From Gaiellaceae bacterium (GTDB lineage Bacteria > Actinomycetota > Thermoleophilia > Gaiellales > Gaiellaceae), in the NCBI GenBank assembly GCA_030446625.1, contig JAUJMY010000007.1, forward strand, positions 1 through 64,000: a DNA stretch of 64,000 nt, in the 5' to 3' direction. Positions within the stretch are counted from its first letter, which is position 1. Every line of letters starts with the position of its first letter. The position numbers and the translations under genes were made by a program. The notes beneath the pieces are model-generated. The model was not told the origin of the DNA. It did not search any database and saw only the letters and a list, made by a program, of their open reading frames with translations. Shown here piece after piece: positions 36,025 through 43,140 of the stretch.

Positions 36025-36708
36025 TCAAGGGTCTTTGGCTGGCCGCGCACCTCCCTGCACCGCCGACGTCGGCAGCAAACGCGGCCAGTCAATCCGCGCG
36101 GCTCCGATCGCACGCACGCGGGACATTCGAAGGAGCCACGTTTCTGCCGCGACCGTGAACGGGGTCTCGGCGACGAGCTCGGTCTCGAACCGGGCGGGCA
36201 TCCGCGACGCCGCCGGATAGCCGTCACGTTCCCACTTCTCCCACCAATCCGCGTACGAACCTCGGAGCGCGGCCATGTCGTGCCTCGCGCTCCTGAAGAA
36301 TTCGGCTCCCCGTATCGACGCCTCCCAGTTCCCCAGAGTTGTGGCCGCGACCAAGAACGCGTCGTTGCCCGTACGAGCTTGGAGCAGGTAGGCGAGCTCA
36401 GCGGCATCCCACGCACACGGGCCAAGGGCGTCCTCGCCCTTGCCGCACTTCAACTCAATGAGCGTCAGCCCTCGATCGTCGACCTCGATGCCGACGTCGA
36501 CAGTTCCGAGCTTCGGCCACTCGGCGGTTGCGACCTTCGGCTTCGTGAGCCGATATGTCGACGCCGAACTCCGCGCGACCGCCGCGAGCGCGATCCGGAA
36601 CTGCGGGTCAAGGTGGTCGCGCTCGTTGACGTGCTGGAGTCTTTGTGCCTCAGCGGCCTGCTGGAGGCGACGGGCGGTTTCAAGAAGAGCCTCGACAAGG
36701 ATGGTCAT
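36025..36708 (-). CDS. PD-(D/E)XK-like nuclease-fold protein, function unknown
   Basis: A 227-residue protein from ATG 36708 (MTILVEALLETARRLQQAAE). The core LGTVDVGIEVDDRGLTLIELKCGKGED matches the D-x(n)-E-x-K arrangement of PD-(D/E)XK nucleases, followed by helix AWDAAELAYLLQART. It is convergent with the HNH gene, 18 bases between stops. No family name is recognised. With its neighbours it adds to a group of four nuclease-like genes. A role in defence is inferred from context only. Confidence 0.65.
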   Translation of the reverse strand: MTILVEALLETARRLQQAAEAQRLQHVNERDHLDPQFRIALAAVARSSASTYRLTKPKVATAEWPKLGTVDVGIEVDDRGLTLIELKCGKGEDALGPCAWDAAELAYLLQARTGNDAFLVAATTLGNWEASIRGAEFFRSARHDMAALRGSYADWWEKWERDGYPAASRMPARFETELVAETPFTVAAETWLLRMSRVRAIGAARIDWPRLLPTSAVQGGARPAKDP

Positions 36709-36774
36709 GTCTCGGTCTGATGCACCGCGGGCGCGTGTCTTATGCAGTCCGTTTACCGAAGCGGCGTGGTGCGA

Positions 36775-37150
36775 TCACTCAAAGGCGAACAGCGGTGGAA
36801 GGACGACCACGACCGCGGCGGCCCACAGCGCGAAGATCGGAAGGTAGGTCGTCTGCCAGCGCTCGAGCCGGTGAAGCGTGCTGCGTTGTGTGACGAACCG
36901 CGCCGATAGCCACGCCGCCCCAGCCAGGTTCACGAGGAGGACGAGGTTGAGGCCGAGCGCTGCCGTTCGGTTCGGGGTGAACCCGAGGTCGCCGATCCGG
37001 GCGACCATCGTGCTGAGCACCATCACGTCGAGCGCGAGGGCGCTGACGATGGCGACGAGCTGGATGCGGTCCATCCAGTTCGGCGACGTGGACGGGTCTC
37101 GCGCGCACCCCGTACAGGACGAGCCCGAGGACGACGAGCAGCAGAGCGTA
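36775..37150 (-). pseudogene. 3' remnant A of a polytopic membrane protein gene
   Basis: The frame from 37074 encodes MDRIQLVAIVSALALDVMVL, TPNRTAALGLNLVLLVNLAG, HRLERWQTTYLPIFALWAAA and a stop. Upstream, in another frame, LLLVVLGLVLYGVRAR extends it to about 37150 with no full-length N-terminus. The same tail recurs at 39119-39240 and 40224-40402. It is probably a truncated gene or a gene end reused as a recombination site. Confidence 0.6.
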
Positions 37151-37177
37151 CTACTACGTAGGGCTAATCCGCTGGGG

Positions 37178-37741
37178 TCAGGACGGCAGCCATCCCTCCT
37201 GGTACGCCGACGGCTCCTCCGGCCCGAATTGGGCGTAGGCCTCGTCCGGGTTCGATGTCTCCTCGTCCACGCACGCGCCGTACTTCGCCGCCACGTCGTC
37301 GACGGCGTACACGACCTCGAAGCCGCCCGTACGGCTTCCCACCATGACGATCACGCACGGCCCGTCGCCGGCGCCGACGAAGGTGTGCTTCGTCCACGGC
37401 GGGCAGTGGACGAAGTCCCAGGCCTTCAGGTGGCGCTCCTCACCCTCGATCACGAGCACGCACTCGCCGGAGACAACGAGGAAGTCCTCCTGGCCGCGCT
37501 CGCCGTGGTACAGGCCGCGCTGGCCGGGCGAGAGTATCTGGATGCGGAAGCCGAGGTCTGGCCAGTCTTGCCGGCCTTCGAAGTCCGTGTCCTGCCCGCG
37601 CTCCTCGCTTCGGATCCACCCGACGTCGCGCGAGTTAACGACGAACCAGCCGTCGCTTACGGGCACCAACCCGAACTCGGTCTTCTTCAGCTCCGCCTCC
37701 GGTGCGGAGGCCGTCGGTGCAGGCTTGCCGTCGTCAGTCAC
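37178..37741 (-). CDS. Cupin-domain protein
   Basis: A 187-residue protein from ATG 37741. The single cupin core reads LGFRIQILSPGQRGLYHGER (motif 1, His), EDFLVVSGECVLVIEGEERHL, then CPPWTKHTFVGAGDGPCVIV (motif 2, His). Cupins bind a metal and act as isomerases, oxygenases or sugar-binding sensors. The substrate cannot be read. It starts 4 bases after the stop of the gene at 37746-38109 and likely shares its transcript. Confidence 0.8.
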   Translation of the reverse strand: MTDDGKPAPTASAPEAELKKTEFGLVPVSDGWFVVNSRDVGWIRSEERGQDTDFEGRQDWPDLGFRIQILSPGQRGLYHGERGQEDFLVVSGECVLVIEGEERHLKAWDFVHCPPWTKHTFVGAGDGPCVIVMVGSRTGGFEVVYAVDDVAAKYGACVDEETSNPDEAYAQFGPEEPSAYQEGWLPS

Positions 37742-37745
37742 GTCG

Positions 37746-38109
37746 CTAGCTCGAGAACGTCTGATCGATCGCGACCTCGTAGACGTCCGCGCTCTGGCGC
37801 CTGCCGCCGCCCTCGCCGGGCGACATCGCGTCGAAAGAGCCTGTCGACGCCGCGCGCGTCTTCTTCGGTGTCGCAGAAGAGCAGCATCGCGGAGCTGCCC
37901 TTCTCCGCATCCGCGAGCACGATCGTTCGGTTGATCGACCCCACCAGCCTCGCAACCTCGTCGCGCTCGAACTGCCCTTTCACTTGCTCCGCCATCTGAT
38001 CGATCGACTCGTCCGTGAGGCCACGCTGCATCTGGTTGCGCATTTCGTCGAGCTCCCGCCTCAGCGTCGCCCGGTCCGAACCTTCGAAACGTGTCACGCG
38101 TGCGTACAT
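37746..38109 (-). CDS. Small ABM/stress-barrel-like protein (frameshift)
   Basis: ATG 38109 begins MYARVTRFEGSDRATLRREL, then VNRTIVLAD-like SINRTIVLADAEKGSSAMLLF and CDTEEDARGVDRL. An extra A in AAA 37834-37836 (plus strand) throws the frame; removing it gives FDAMSPGEGGGRRQSADVYE and a stop at 37746, about 120 residues. The pattern resembles dimeric alpha/beta-barrel monooxygenase-like domains, as inferred from the MYARV and ADAEKG strands. The activity is unknown. Confidence 0.6.
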
Positions 38110-38214
38110 CCTGGCTCCTTTCGCTTCACCGACGCCGGGTCAGATCTTGCGCTGAGGCACGATTGCAGACCTGGCTCCCGTCGTTTCGAGCCCATGTCCT
38201 GGGGCTGTTGTCCC

Positions 38215-38715
38215 CTACGAAGAGCGGGTGCCGGCCGCGAGTAGCGCGTCCATCTGGCCGACCGCCTGCTCCAGGCCCTCGAGCATGCCCATCCCGACCA
38301 GCTTGTCCAGCTCCTCGCGCGACGCGAAGGTCGACCGCAGCTCCATTCGCGTGCCGCGATCACGTTCGCTGAGCCGCATCATGACGTCGACCACGGGCAT
38401 CTGCTCGTCGGCCGTCCCGTCCTCCTTGGCGAAGCCGTCGGTGAAGTGCAGCGACCTCGGCGGATCGACGGAGGTGACGCGCCACCAACCGCGCGGCTGC
38501 TCGCCCTCCGGGCCGGTCATGAAGTAGGTGACCTCGCCGCCTGGCGACAGGTCGTGCTTCTCGAACGTCGCGGGGTAAGTCGGCGGACCCCACCAGCGCT
38601 CGAGCTGGCGCGGGTCGGCCCAGAGCTGCCACACCTCGTCGACCGGCGCGTCGAAGTCGGCCACCAAGCTCGTCGTCAAGGTTTCGTAGTCCGTGTCGAC
38701 GCTCGTCACGCTCAT
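38215..38715 (-). CDS. SRPBCC/AHSA1-domain protein
   Basis: A 166-residue protein from ATG 38715, with AGGAGGAGGG upstream. FDAPVDEVWQLWADPRQLER and WWGPPTYPATFEKHDLSPGG are typical of AHSA1-like START-fold proteins. RSLHFTDGFAKEDG and MELRSTFASREELDKLVGMG complete the fold. It lies 16 bases downstream of an ArsR-type regulator, a recurrent actinobacterial pair in which the regulator controls its partner. The ligand is unknown. Confidence 0.88.
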   Translation of the reverse strand: MSVTSVDTDYETLTTSLVADFDAPVDEVWQLWADPRQLERWWGPPTYPATFEKHDLSPGGEVTYFMTGPEGEQPRGWWRVTSVDPPRSLHFTDGFAKEDGTADEQMPVVDVMMRLSERDRGTRMELRSTFASREELDKLVGMGMLEGLEQAVGQMDALLAAGTRSS

Positions 38716-38731
38716 CGTGCGGTCCCTCCTC

Positions 38732-39085
38732 CTAATCCGTGTTTCGTGGTCGCGGACGCCCCGCGAGCAGATCCGACATCCGCTCGGCGCGGCCGCGCCA
38801 CGTCCGTTCGAGCTCTTCGAGAACCTGCCGCACCCGGTCCATCGCGTCGGGTTCGGTGTGCACGAGCTGTTCTCGCCCGCGCCGCTCCTTCGTGACGAGG
38901 CCTGCCCGTTCGAGCACGGCGACGTGCTTCTGCACCCCGGCAAAACTCATCGGGTAGGCGTCCGCCAGACGCGATACCGACCGGTCTTCCTCCGCGCAGC
39001 GGCGGAGGATGTCCCTGCGGGTCGAGTCCGAGAGCGCGTGGAAGAGGTGGTCGACGCTTTCCTCAGTGAGCTCATCTACAACCAT
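38732..39085 (-). CDS. ArsR-family winged-helix regulator
   Basis: A 117-residue protein from ATG 39085. HALSDSTRRDILRRCAEEDR and SFAGVQKHVAVLERAGLVTK form the wHTH with recognition helix, and the wing is RGREQLVHTEPDAM. No metal-binding Cys motif is present, fitting the SRPBCC-linked, metal-independent subgroup. It is the first gene of a two-gene operon with the AHSA1 protein and probably autoregulates it. Confidence 0.9.
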   Translation of the reverse strand: MVVDELTEESVDHLFHALSDSTRRDILRRCAEEDRSVSRLADAYPMSFAGVQKHVAVLERAGLVTKERRGREQLVHTEPDAMDRVRQVLEELERTWRGRAERMSDLLAGRPRPRNTD

Positions 39086-39118
39086 TCGGTTGTATGTTAG
39101 CGCAGCGGACGTACCTCG

Positions 39119-39240
39119 CTCAGTCGAGCGCGAGCGACAGCCGGAGGATCACCACGCCGCCGCGGCCCACGGAGCGAACGCGGGAGGTACGTGGTCTGCC
39201 AGCGCTCGAGTCGGTGGAGCCTGCTGTGCTCTCGTAGTGT
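39119..39240 (-). pseudogene. 3' remnant B of the membrane protein tail
   Basis: It shares with remnants A and C the block encoding LHRLERWQTTYLP (CTGCCAGCGCTCGAG on the plus strand near 39197). The following tail is frameshifted and more diverged. It lies between the ArsR operon and the APH(9)-like gene. Confidence 0.6.
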
Positions 39241-39247
39241 CGTCGCG

Positions 39248-40231
39248 GTGCTGACGGAGCCGCCCGACCTCGACCGCGCTGAGCTAGCAGCCGCCGTCGA
39301 GCGACACTGGGCGCTGACGCGACTTCGCTTCGACTACCTCCCGGTCGGCTTCGGCGGTCACCACTGGCGCGCCGGGGAGTGGTTCATCACCGTGGATGAC
39401 CTCGCGGCCGGTCATCAGGCGGGGCCGGATCCTGACGCTTCTTTCGCGGCACTCGACCGCGCGTATCGAACCGCGGCGATTCTTCGCGACGGCGCAGATC
39501 TCGATTTCGTCCTCGCCCCGGTGGCCGACTCCGAAGGGTCGGTGATCCGCCGCCTCAGCGACCGCTACGCCGTGACGGTGTTTCCGTTTATCGGCGGCGA
39601 GTCGAGCGAGTGGGGTCCGTACGAGAACACTGACGAGCGACGAACGATGGCCGCGATCCTGGCTCGACTCCACGCGGCGACGGAGCAGCTCCCTGCGGGG
39701 CTGCCGCGCGTCGAAGATTTCGCCGTACCGGCCAGAGCCGCGTTCGAGGACGCACTGTCCGACCTGGAGCGACCGTGGACGACGGGTCCGTTCGCCGAGT
39801 GCACCAGGCGGCTGCTGGCCGAGACCGCCAACGGCGTCGAACGCCTGCTTCGAGAGTACGACGACCTCGCCAGCAGTGCGCGCGCCGGCTCCGACGCGTG
39901 GGTGATCACGCATGGCGAGCCGCACCGCGCGAACGTGATCCGAAACGCGGGTGGCCGTCGCCACCTGGTCGACTGGGACACGACTCTTCTCGCTCCACGC
40001 GAACGCGACCTCTACATGGTCCTCGCGGACGATCTGACGGGATGGGACGCGTACGTCGACGTCCTCCCGGCTGAGCTGGACGAGCCGACGCTGCGTCTCT
40101 ACCGCCGCTGGTGGGAGTTGTCGGACATCACGACCTTCGTTCAACTGTTCCGGCAGCCGCATTCGCGCACGGAGCAGACGACGGCTTCGTGGAAGATCCT
40201 GGCGCACAACCTCGGCCGATTCGTCAGCTGA
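39248..40231 (+). CDS. APH(9)-like phosphotransferase
   Basis: A 327-residue protein from GTG 39248. The kinase fold of the spectinomycin-phosphotransferase type shows AVTVFPFIGGESSEWGPY, the catalytic loop WVITHGEPHRANVIRNAG (Glu in place of the usual Asp) and HLVDWDTTLLAPRERDLYMV. Family members phosphorylate spectinomycin or unidentified metabolites. The gene sits between two copies of the same membrane-protein tail, as a one-gene cassette. Resistance is possible but not shown. Confidence 0.8.
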   Translation: MLTEPPDLDRAELAAAVERHWALTRLRFDYLPVGFGGHHWRAGEWFITVDDLAAGHQAGPDPDASFAALDRAYRTAAILRDGADLDFVLAPVADSEGSVIRRLSDRYAVTVFPFIGGESSEWGPYENTDERRTMAAILARLHAATEQLPAGLPRVEDFAVPARAAFEDALSDLERPWTTGPFAECTRRLLAETANGVERLLREYDDLASSARAGSDAWVITHGEPHRANVIRNAGGRRHLVDWDTTLLAPRERDLYMVLADDLTGWDAYVDVLPAELDEPTLRLYRRWWELSDITTFVQLFRQPHSRTEQTTASWKILAHNLGRFVS

Positions 40232-40402
40232 ACGTGAAGACCAGCGGCAGGCCGACCACGACCGCGGCCGCCCACACGGCGAAGACGGGAAGGTACGCCT
40301 TCTGCCAGCGCTCGAGCCGGTGGAGCGTGCGCCGTCGGGCGAGGAACCGTGCCGAGAGCCAAGCGGCGCCCGCCAGGTTGACGAGCAGCACGAGATTGGC
40401 CG
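40224..40402 (-). pseudogene. 3' remnant C of the membrane protein tail
   Basis: On the minus strand it encodes NLVLLVNLAGAAWLSARFLA, then TLHRLERWQKAYLPVFAVWA and a stop, closely similar to remnant A. Its stop overlaps the 3' end of the APH(9)-like gene. The 5' part of the gene is absent. Confidence 0.7.
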
Positions 40403-40499
40403 AGCGTTCGTTTCGACGAAGGACCTCGCCCGCGTCGCGAAGTCATCGATCGGCGAGACGAGCGAACAGTACGACGGGAACACCGCTAGCGTCCGCGGC

Positions 40500-40901
40500 G
40501 TGACGCGGTTCGTCGTCGACTGCGAGACGCTGCTCCGCATCGCCGCCGGCGAGCTCGAGGTCGCCGGCGAGCACCAGATCGTTGCGCCGACGCTCGTGCG
40601 ATCGCAAGCGCTGGCGGCGCTCTACGAGGCGGCGCGCAGGGGTGAGATCTCGACGGCAGAGGGACTCGAGCGTGTCACGCGCCTCAACTCCCTGAAGGTT
40701 CGGTTCCTCGGCGACAAGGTGCTCCAGCGGCACGCGTGGAAGGTCGCCGCGCAGCTGGGATGGGACTCGACCTACGACGCCGAATTCGTGGCGCTGACGC
40801 AGCTCCAGGCGGACGCGTTCGTCACGGCGGACGACGCTCTTGCACGGACCGTCTCCGGCCTCGTCGAGACGGCCGGAGTCGACGCGCTCGGCACGACCTG
40901 A
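40500..40901 (+). CDS. PIN-domain protein (VapC-like)
   Basis: A 133-residue protein from GTG 40500. TRFVVDCETLLRIAAGE carries the first Asp of PIN nucleases, SQALAALYEAARRGE the Glu region, and DSTYDAEFVALTQLQADAFV with TADDALAR the later acidic residues. VapC toxins cut specific RNAs. No clear VapB antitoxin precedes it, although the frame stays open upstream to remnant C, so the antitoxin may have been lost in the rearrangement. Confidence 0.75.
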   Translation: MTRFVVDCETLLRIAAGELEVAGEHQIVAPTLVRSQALAALYEAARRGEISTAEGLERVTRLNSLKVRFLGDKVLQRHAWKVAAQLGWDSTYDAEFVALTQLQADAFVTADDALARTVSGLVETAGVDALGTT

Positions 40902-40913
40902 GCCGGCGACCGT

Positions 40914-41575
40914 CTACGACAACGCGCGCTCGAGCGCAGCCCGGTCGAACGGCCCGCCGTGCGTCGCGAGCACGTGCTCGACCGGCAGCTCGAGGAGCGG
41001 CGCAAGCCGGCGGCGATCTCCTCGCGCGTCACGCCTGGACGGAGCCACCGCTCGTTGATCTCGAGCCCCTGGCCGAAGTCGACGAGCGTGTCCCCGGAGA
41101 TCACCGCACGCTGGCTCTCCACCCAGAGCACGACGTCGTTCCGCTTGTGCCCGCGGAACACGTCGGCGCCGAACGTCAGCCGGTCGCCGGGCGAGTAGAC
41201 GCGCGCCTCGCCTTTCCCCTCGCGGAGCAGCCAGACGGCGTCGGGACTGCCCTCGCCGGCCTGCTCGGCGGTGATCCCGTACATGTCCATCAGGTCCTGC
41301 GCGGTGTCGGGCAACGGCGTGTAGACCGGCACACCCAGCCGCTCGACGAGGCTTTCCGCGTCGCGCTCGTGCCACGGCGCCGTGAGCACGATCGCAGTCT
41401 CACGCTCGCGGGCGCGCTCCTCCAGCTCGCTCGGCACGCCCAGCGGATCGAAGAGCAGCAGCCGCTCGCCCTCGTCGATCGCGTAGGACGACACGTCCTG
41501 GCTCCACGCCTCGGTGTCCCGCCACTCCGGGTGCGGTGCCTCCCAGTGCCAAAGTCCCGGACGCAGCTCGCGCAC
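40914..41575 (-). CDS. Metallo-beta-lactamase-fold hydrolase (frameshift)
   Basis: ATG 41575 begins MRELRPGLWHWEAPHPEWRD. MBL-type features are IVLTAPWHERDAESLVERLG (reduced HxxxD metal motif), VISGDTLVDFGQGLEI (bridging Asp) and VLATHGGPFDRAALERAL (late His). One missing base in GG 40999-41000 (CGCCGC for CGCCCGC on the coding strand) breaks the frame after TREEIAAGLR. The repaired protein is about 220 residues. The incomplete HxHxDH motif leaves catalysis uncertain. Confidence 0.75.
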
Positions 41576-41661
41576 GGCGCAACGCTACTGGAACGCCGCG
41601 CGCTCGCGGTACCGCGGCCGCCGCCGCCGGTCGCTGAGAACCGGAGGCGTACAATCCGCGC

Positions 41662-42456
41662 GTGGAGGGTGTCGGTTGGATCAGCTCCCTCCCCGCCGAC
41701 CTCGGCCGTCAGCAGGAGCTTCTGTTGCGGCTGCTCGAAGAGGTAGAGCAAGACGAACGGTTCCGCGCACTCGAAGTGCAGTGTTCGCTAGCGAGAGGCG
41801 CAGCCGATGAACTTTCCGACATCGACGGCGGTCTCTTCGTCGCCGACGACGCGTGGGACAGCGCCGTTCGCGAATTGCCGAACCGTCTGAAACGGCTCGG
41901 CGACGTCGTCGACATGCTCGTGCGCGACGGCGTCGAGACGCCGTACTTCTTCACGCAGTACGAGGACGGAACGCAGCTGGACTTGCTGGCGCAGAAGGCG
42001 TCCAAGGCGCGGGGTCGAGTGCCGAATTCAGTTGTCCTAATGGATCGTGACCACCTGCTGGAGGCACCGTGGCAACCCCGGTCGCTTCGCGCTCGAGCCG
42101 TCGAGCTACGCGAATGGTCGTTCTTCGCGTGGCTCGCGCTGTCGAACCTCAGCAAGTACCTGCGGCGGGGATCGCTGTGGGAGGCGTGGATGCAGCTCGA
42201 GGAAGCTCGCGGGCACCTCCTTCGCCTTCATGCAGCGAAAACGTCGGTGCATTACCCAGGATTCGGCCTGACCAGCCTGCTCGATGCACCCGGACGGCCG
42301 CTCCCCGATGGTCTCGAGTCGACGGTCGCGCGCCTTGACAGGAACGACCTGGCTCGCGCTGCCGCAGCTCTCGCCGACCTACTCGACGCATATCCACTGC
42401 CGGCGCTAGCGCCCTTCGTTCGCGCGCGACTTACGTCGCCGGACGCGCCTAGTTGA
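41662..42456 (+). CDS. Nucleotidyltransferase-fold protein
   Basis: A 264-residue protein from GTG 41662. The DNA-polymerase-beta-like core is [20 protein letters not shown], giving the G/S loop and the D-x-D metal pair. The partner Asp is in [18 protein letters not shown] helical C-terminal domain ([20 protein letters not shown]) resembles those of aminoglycoside adenylyltransferases and related proteins. The substrate is unknown. It ends convergently with msrA, overlapping by 8 bases. Confidence 0.75.
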   Translation: MEGVGWISSLPADLGRQQELLLRLLEEVEQDERFRALEVQCSLARGAADELSDIDGGLFVADDAWDSAVRELPNRLKRLGDVVDMLVRDGVETPYFFTQYEDGTQLDLLAQKASKARGRVPNSVVLMDRDHLLEAPWQPRSLRARAVELREWSFFAWLALSNLSKYLRRGSLWEAWMQLEEARGHLLRLHAAKTSVHYPGFGLTSLLDAPGRPLPDGLESTVARLDRNDLARAAAALADLLDAYPLPALAPFVRARLTSPDAPS

Positions 42457-42970
42457 CTGCTGCGGTCGTCCGCCGCGGCAGGACCCAACCCGGCCGCGGG
42501 AAGTGGCACGTGTACCCGTTCGGGTACCGCTCGAGGTAGTCCTGATGCTCCGGCTCCGCCTCCCAGAACGGGCCGGCCGGAGCGACCTCCGTCACGACCT
42601 TGCCCGGCCACAGACCCGAGGCCTCGACGTCTGCGATCGTGTCCTCAGCGACGCGGCGCTGCTCCTCGTCGACGTAGAAGATCGCCGAGCGGTAGCTCAT
42701 CCCGATGTCGTTGCCCTGCCGGTTCAGCGTCGTCGGATCGTGGATCTGGAAGAAGAACTCGAGCAGGTCGCGGTACGAGGTCTGCTCCGGATCGAAGACG
42801 ATCTCGATCGCCTCGGCGTGCGTGCCGTGGTCGCGGTACGTCGCGTTCGGGACGTCGCCGCCCGTGTAGCCGACGCGCGTCGATACGACGCCCGGCCGCT
42901 TCCGGATCAGGTCCTGCATCCCCCAGAAGCACCCGCCGGCGAGGATCGCCTTCTCGACGGAACCGTTCAC
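42449..42970 (-). CDS. msrA: Peptide methionine (S)-S-oxide reductase
   Basis: About 173 residues. GTG 42970 ([20 protein letters not shown]) is preferred over a longer GTG start at 43015. The catalytic Cys is in [26 protein letters not shown] and [18 protein letters not shown] are family hallmarks. It repairs oxidised methionine in proteins in the cytoplasm. C-terminal recycling Cys pairs are not evident beyond [10 protein letters not shown], so reduction may use a single-Cys route. Confidence 0.95.
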   Translation of the reverse strand: MNGSVEKAILAGGCFWGMQDLIRKRPGVVSTRVGYTGGDVPNATYRDHGTHAEAIEIVFDPEQTSYRDLLEFFFQIHDPTTLNRQGNDIGMSYRSAIFYVDEEQRRVAEDTIADVEASGLWPGKVVTEVAPAGPFWEAEPEHQDYLERYPNGYTCHFPRPGWVLPRRTTAAVN

Positions 42971-43140
42971 TGCACTCAGGGTACCCGCGGCCCGTCGTCT
43001 GACCGCGCGGGACAACGCGAGCAGGTTCCGCAGAACACCCTGCTTTGCGCCGCGGCCCCCAGCCGCTAGTGCCGCGTGTGCAGCGCATTTCTCGCCGCGC
43101 GAGGTGCGGCGTTCGGCCGGGCAGGCTACGCTCGCGCACC

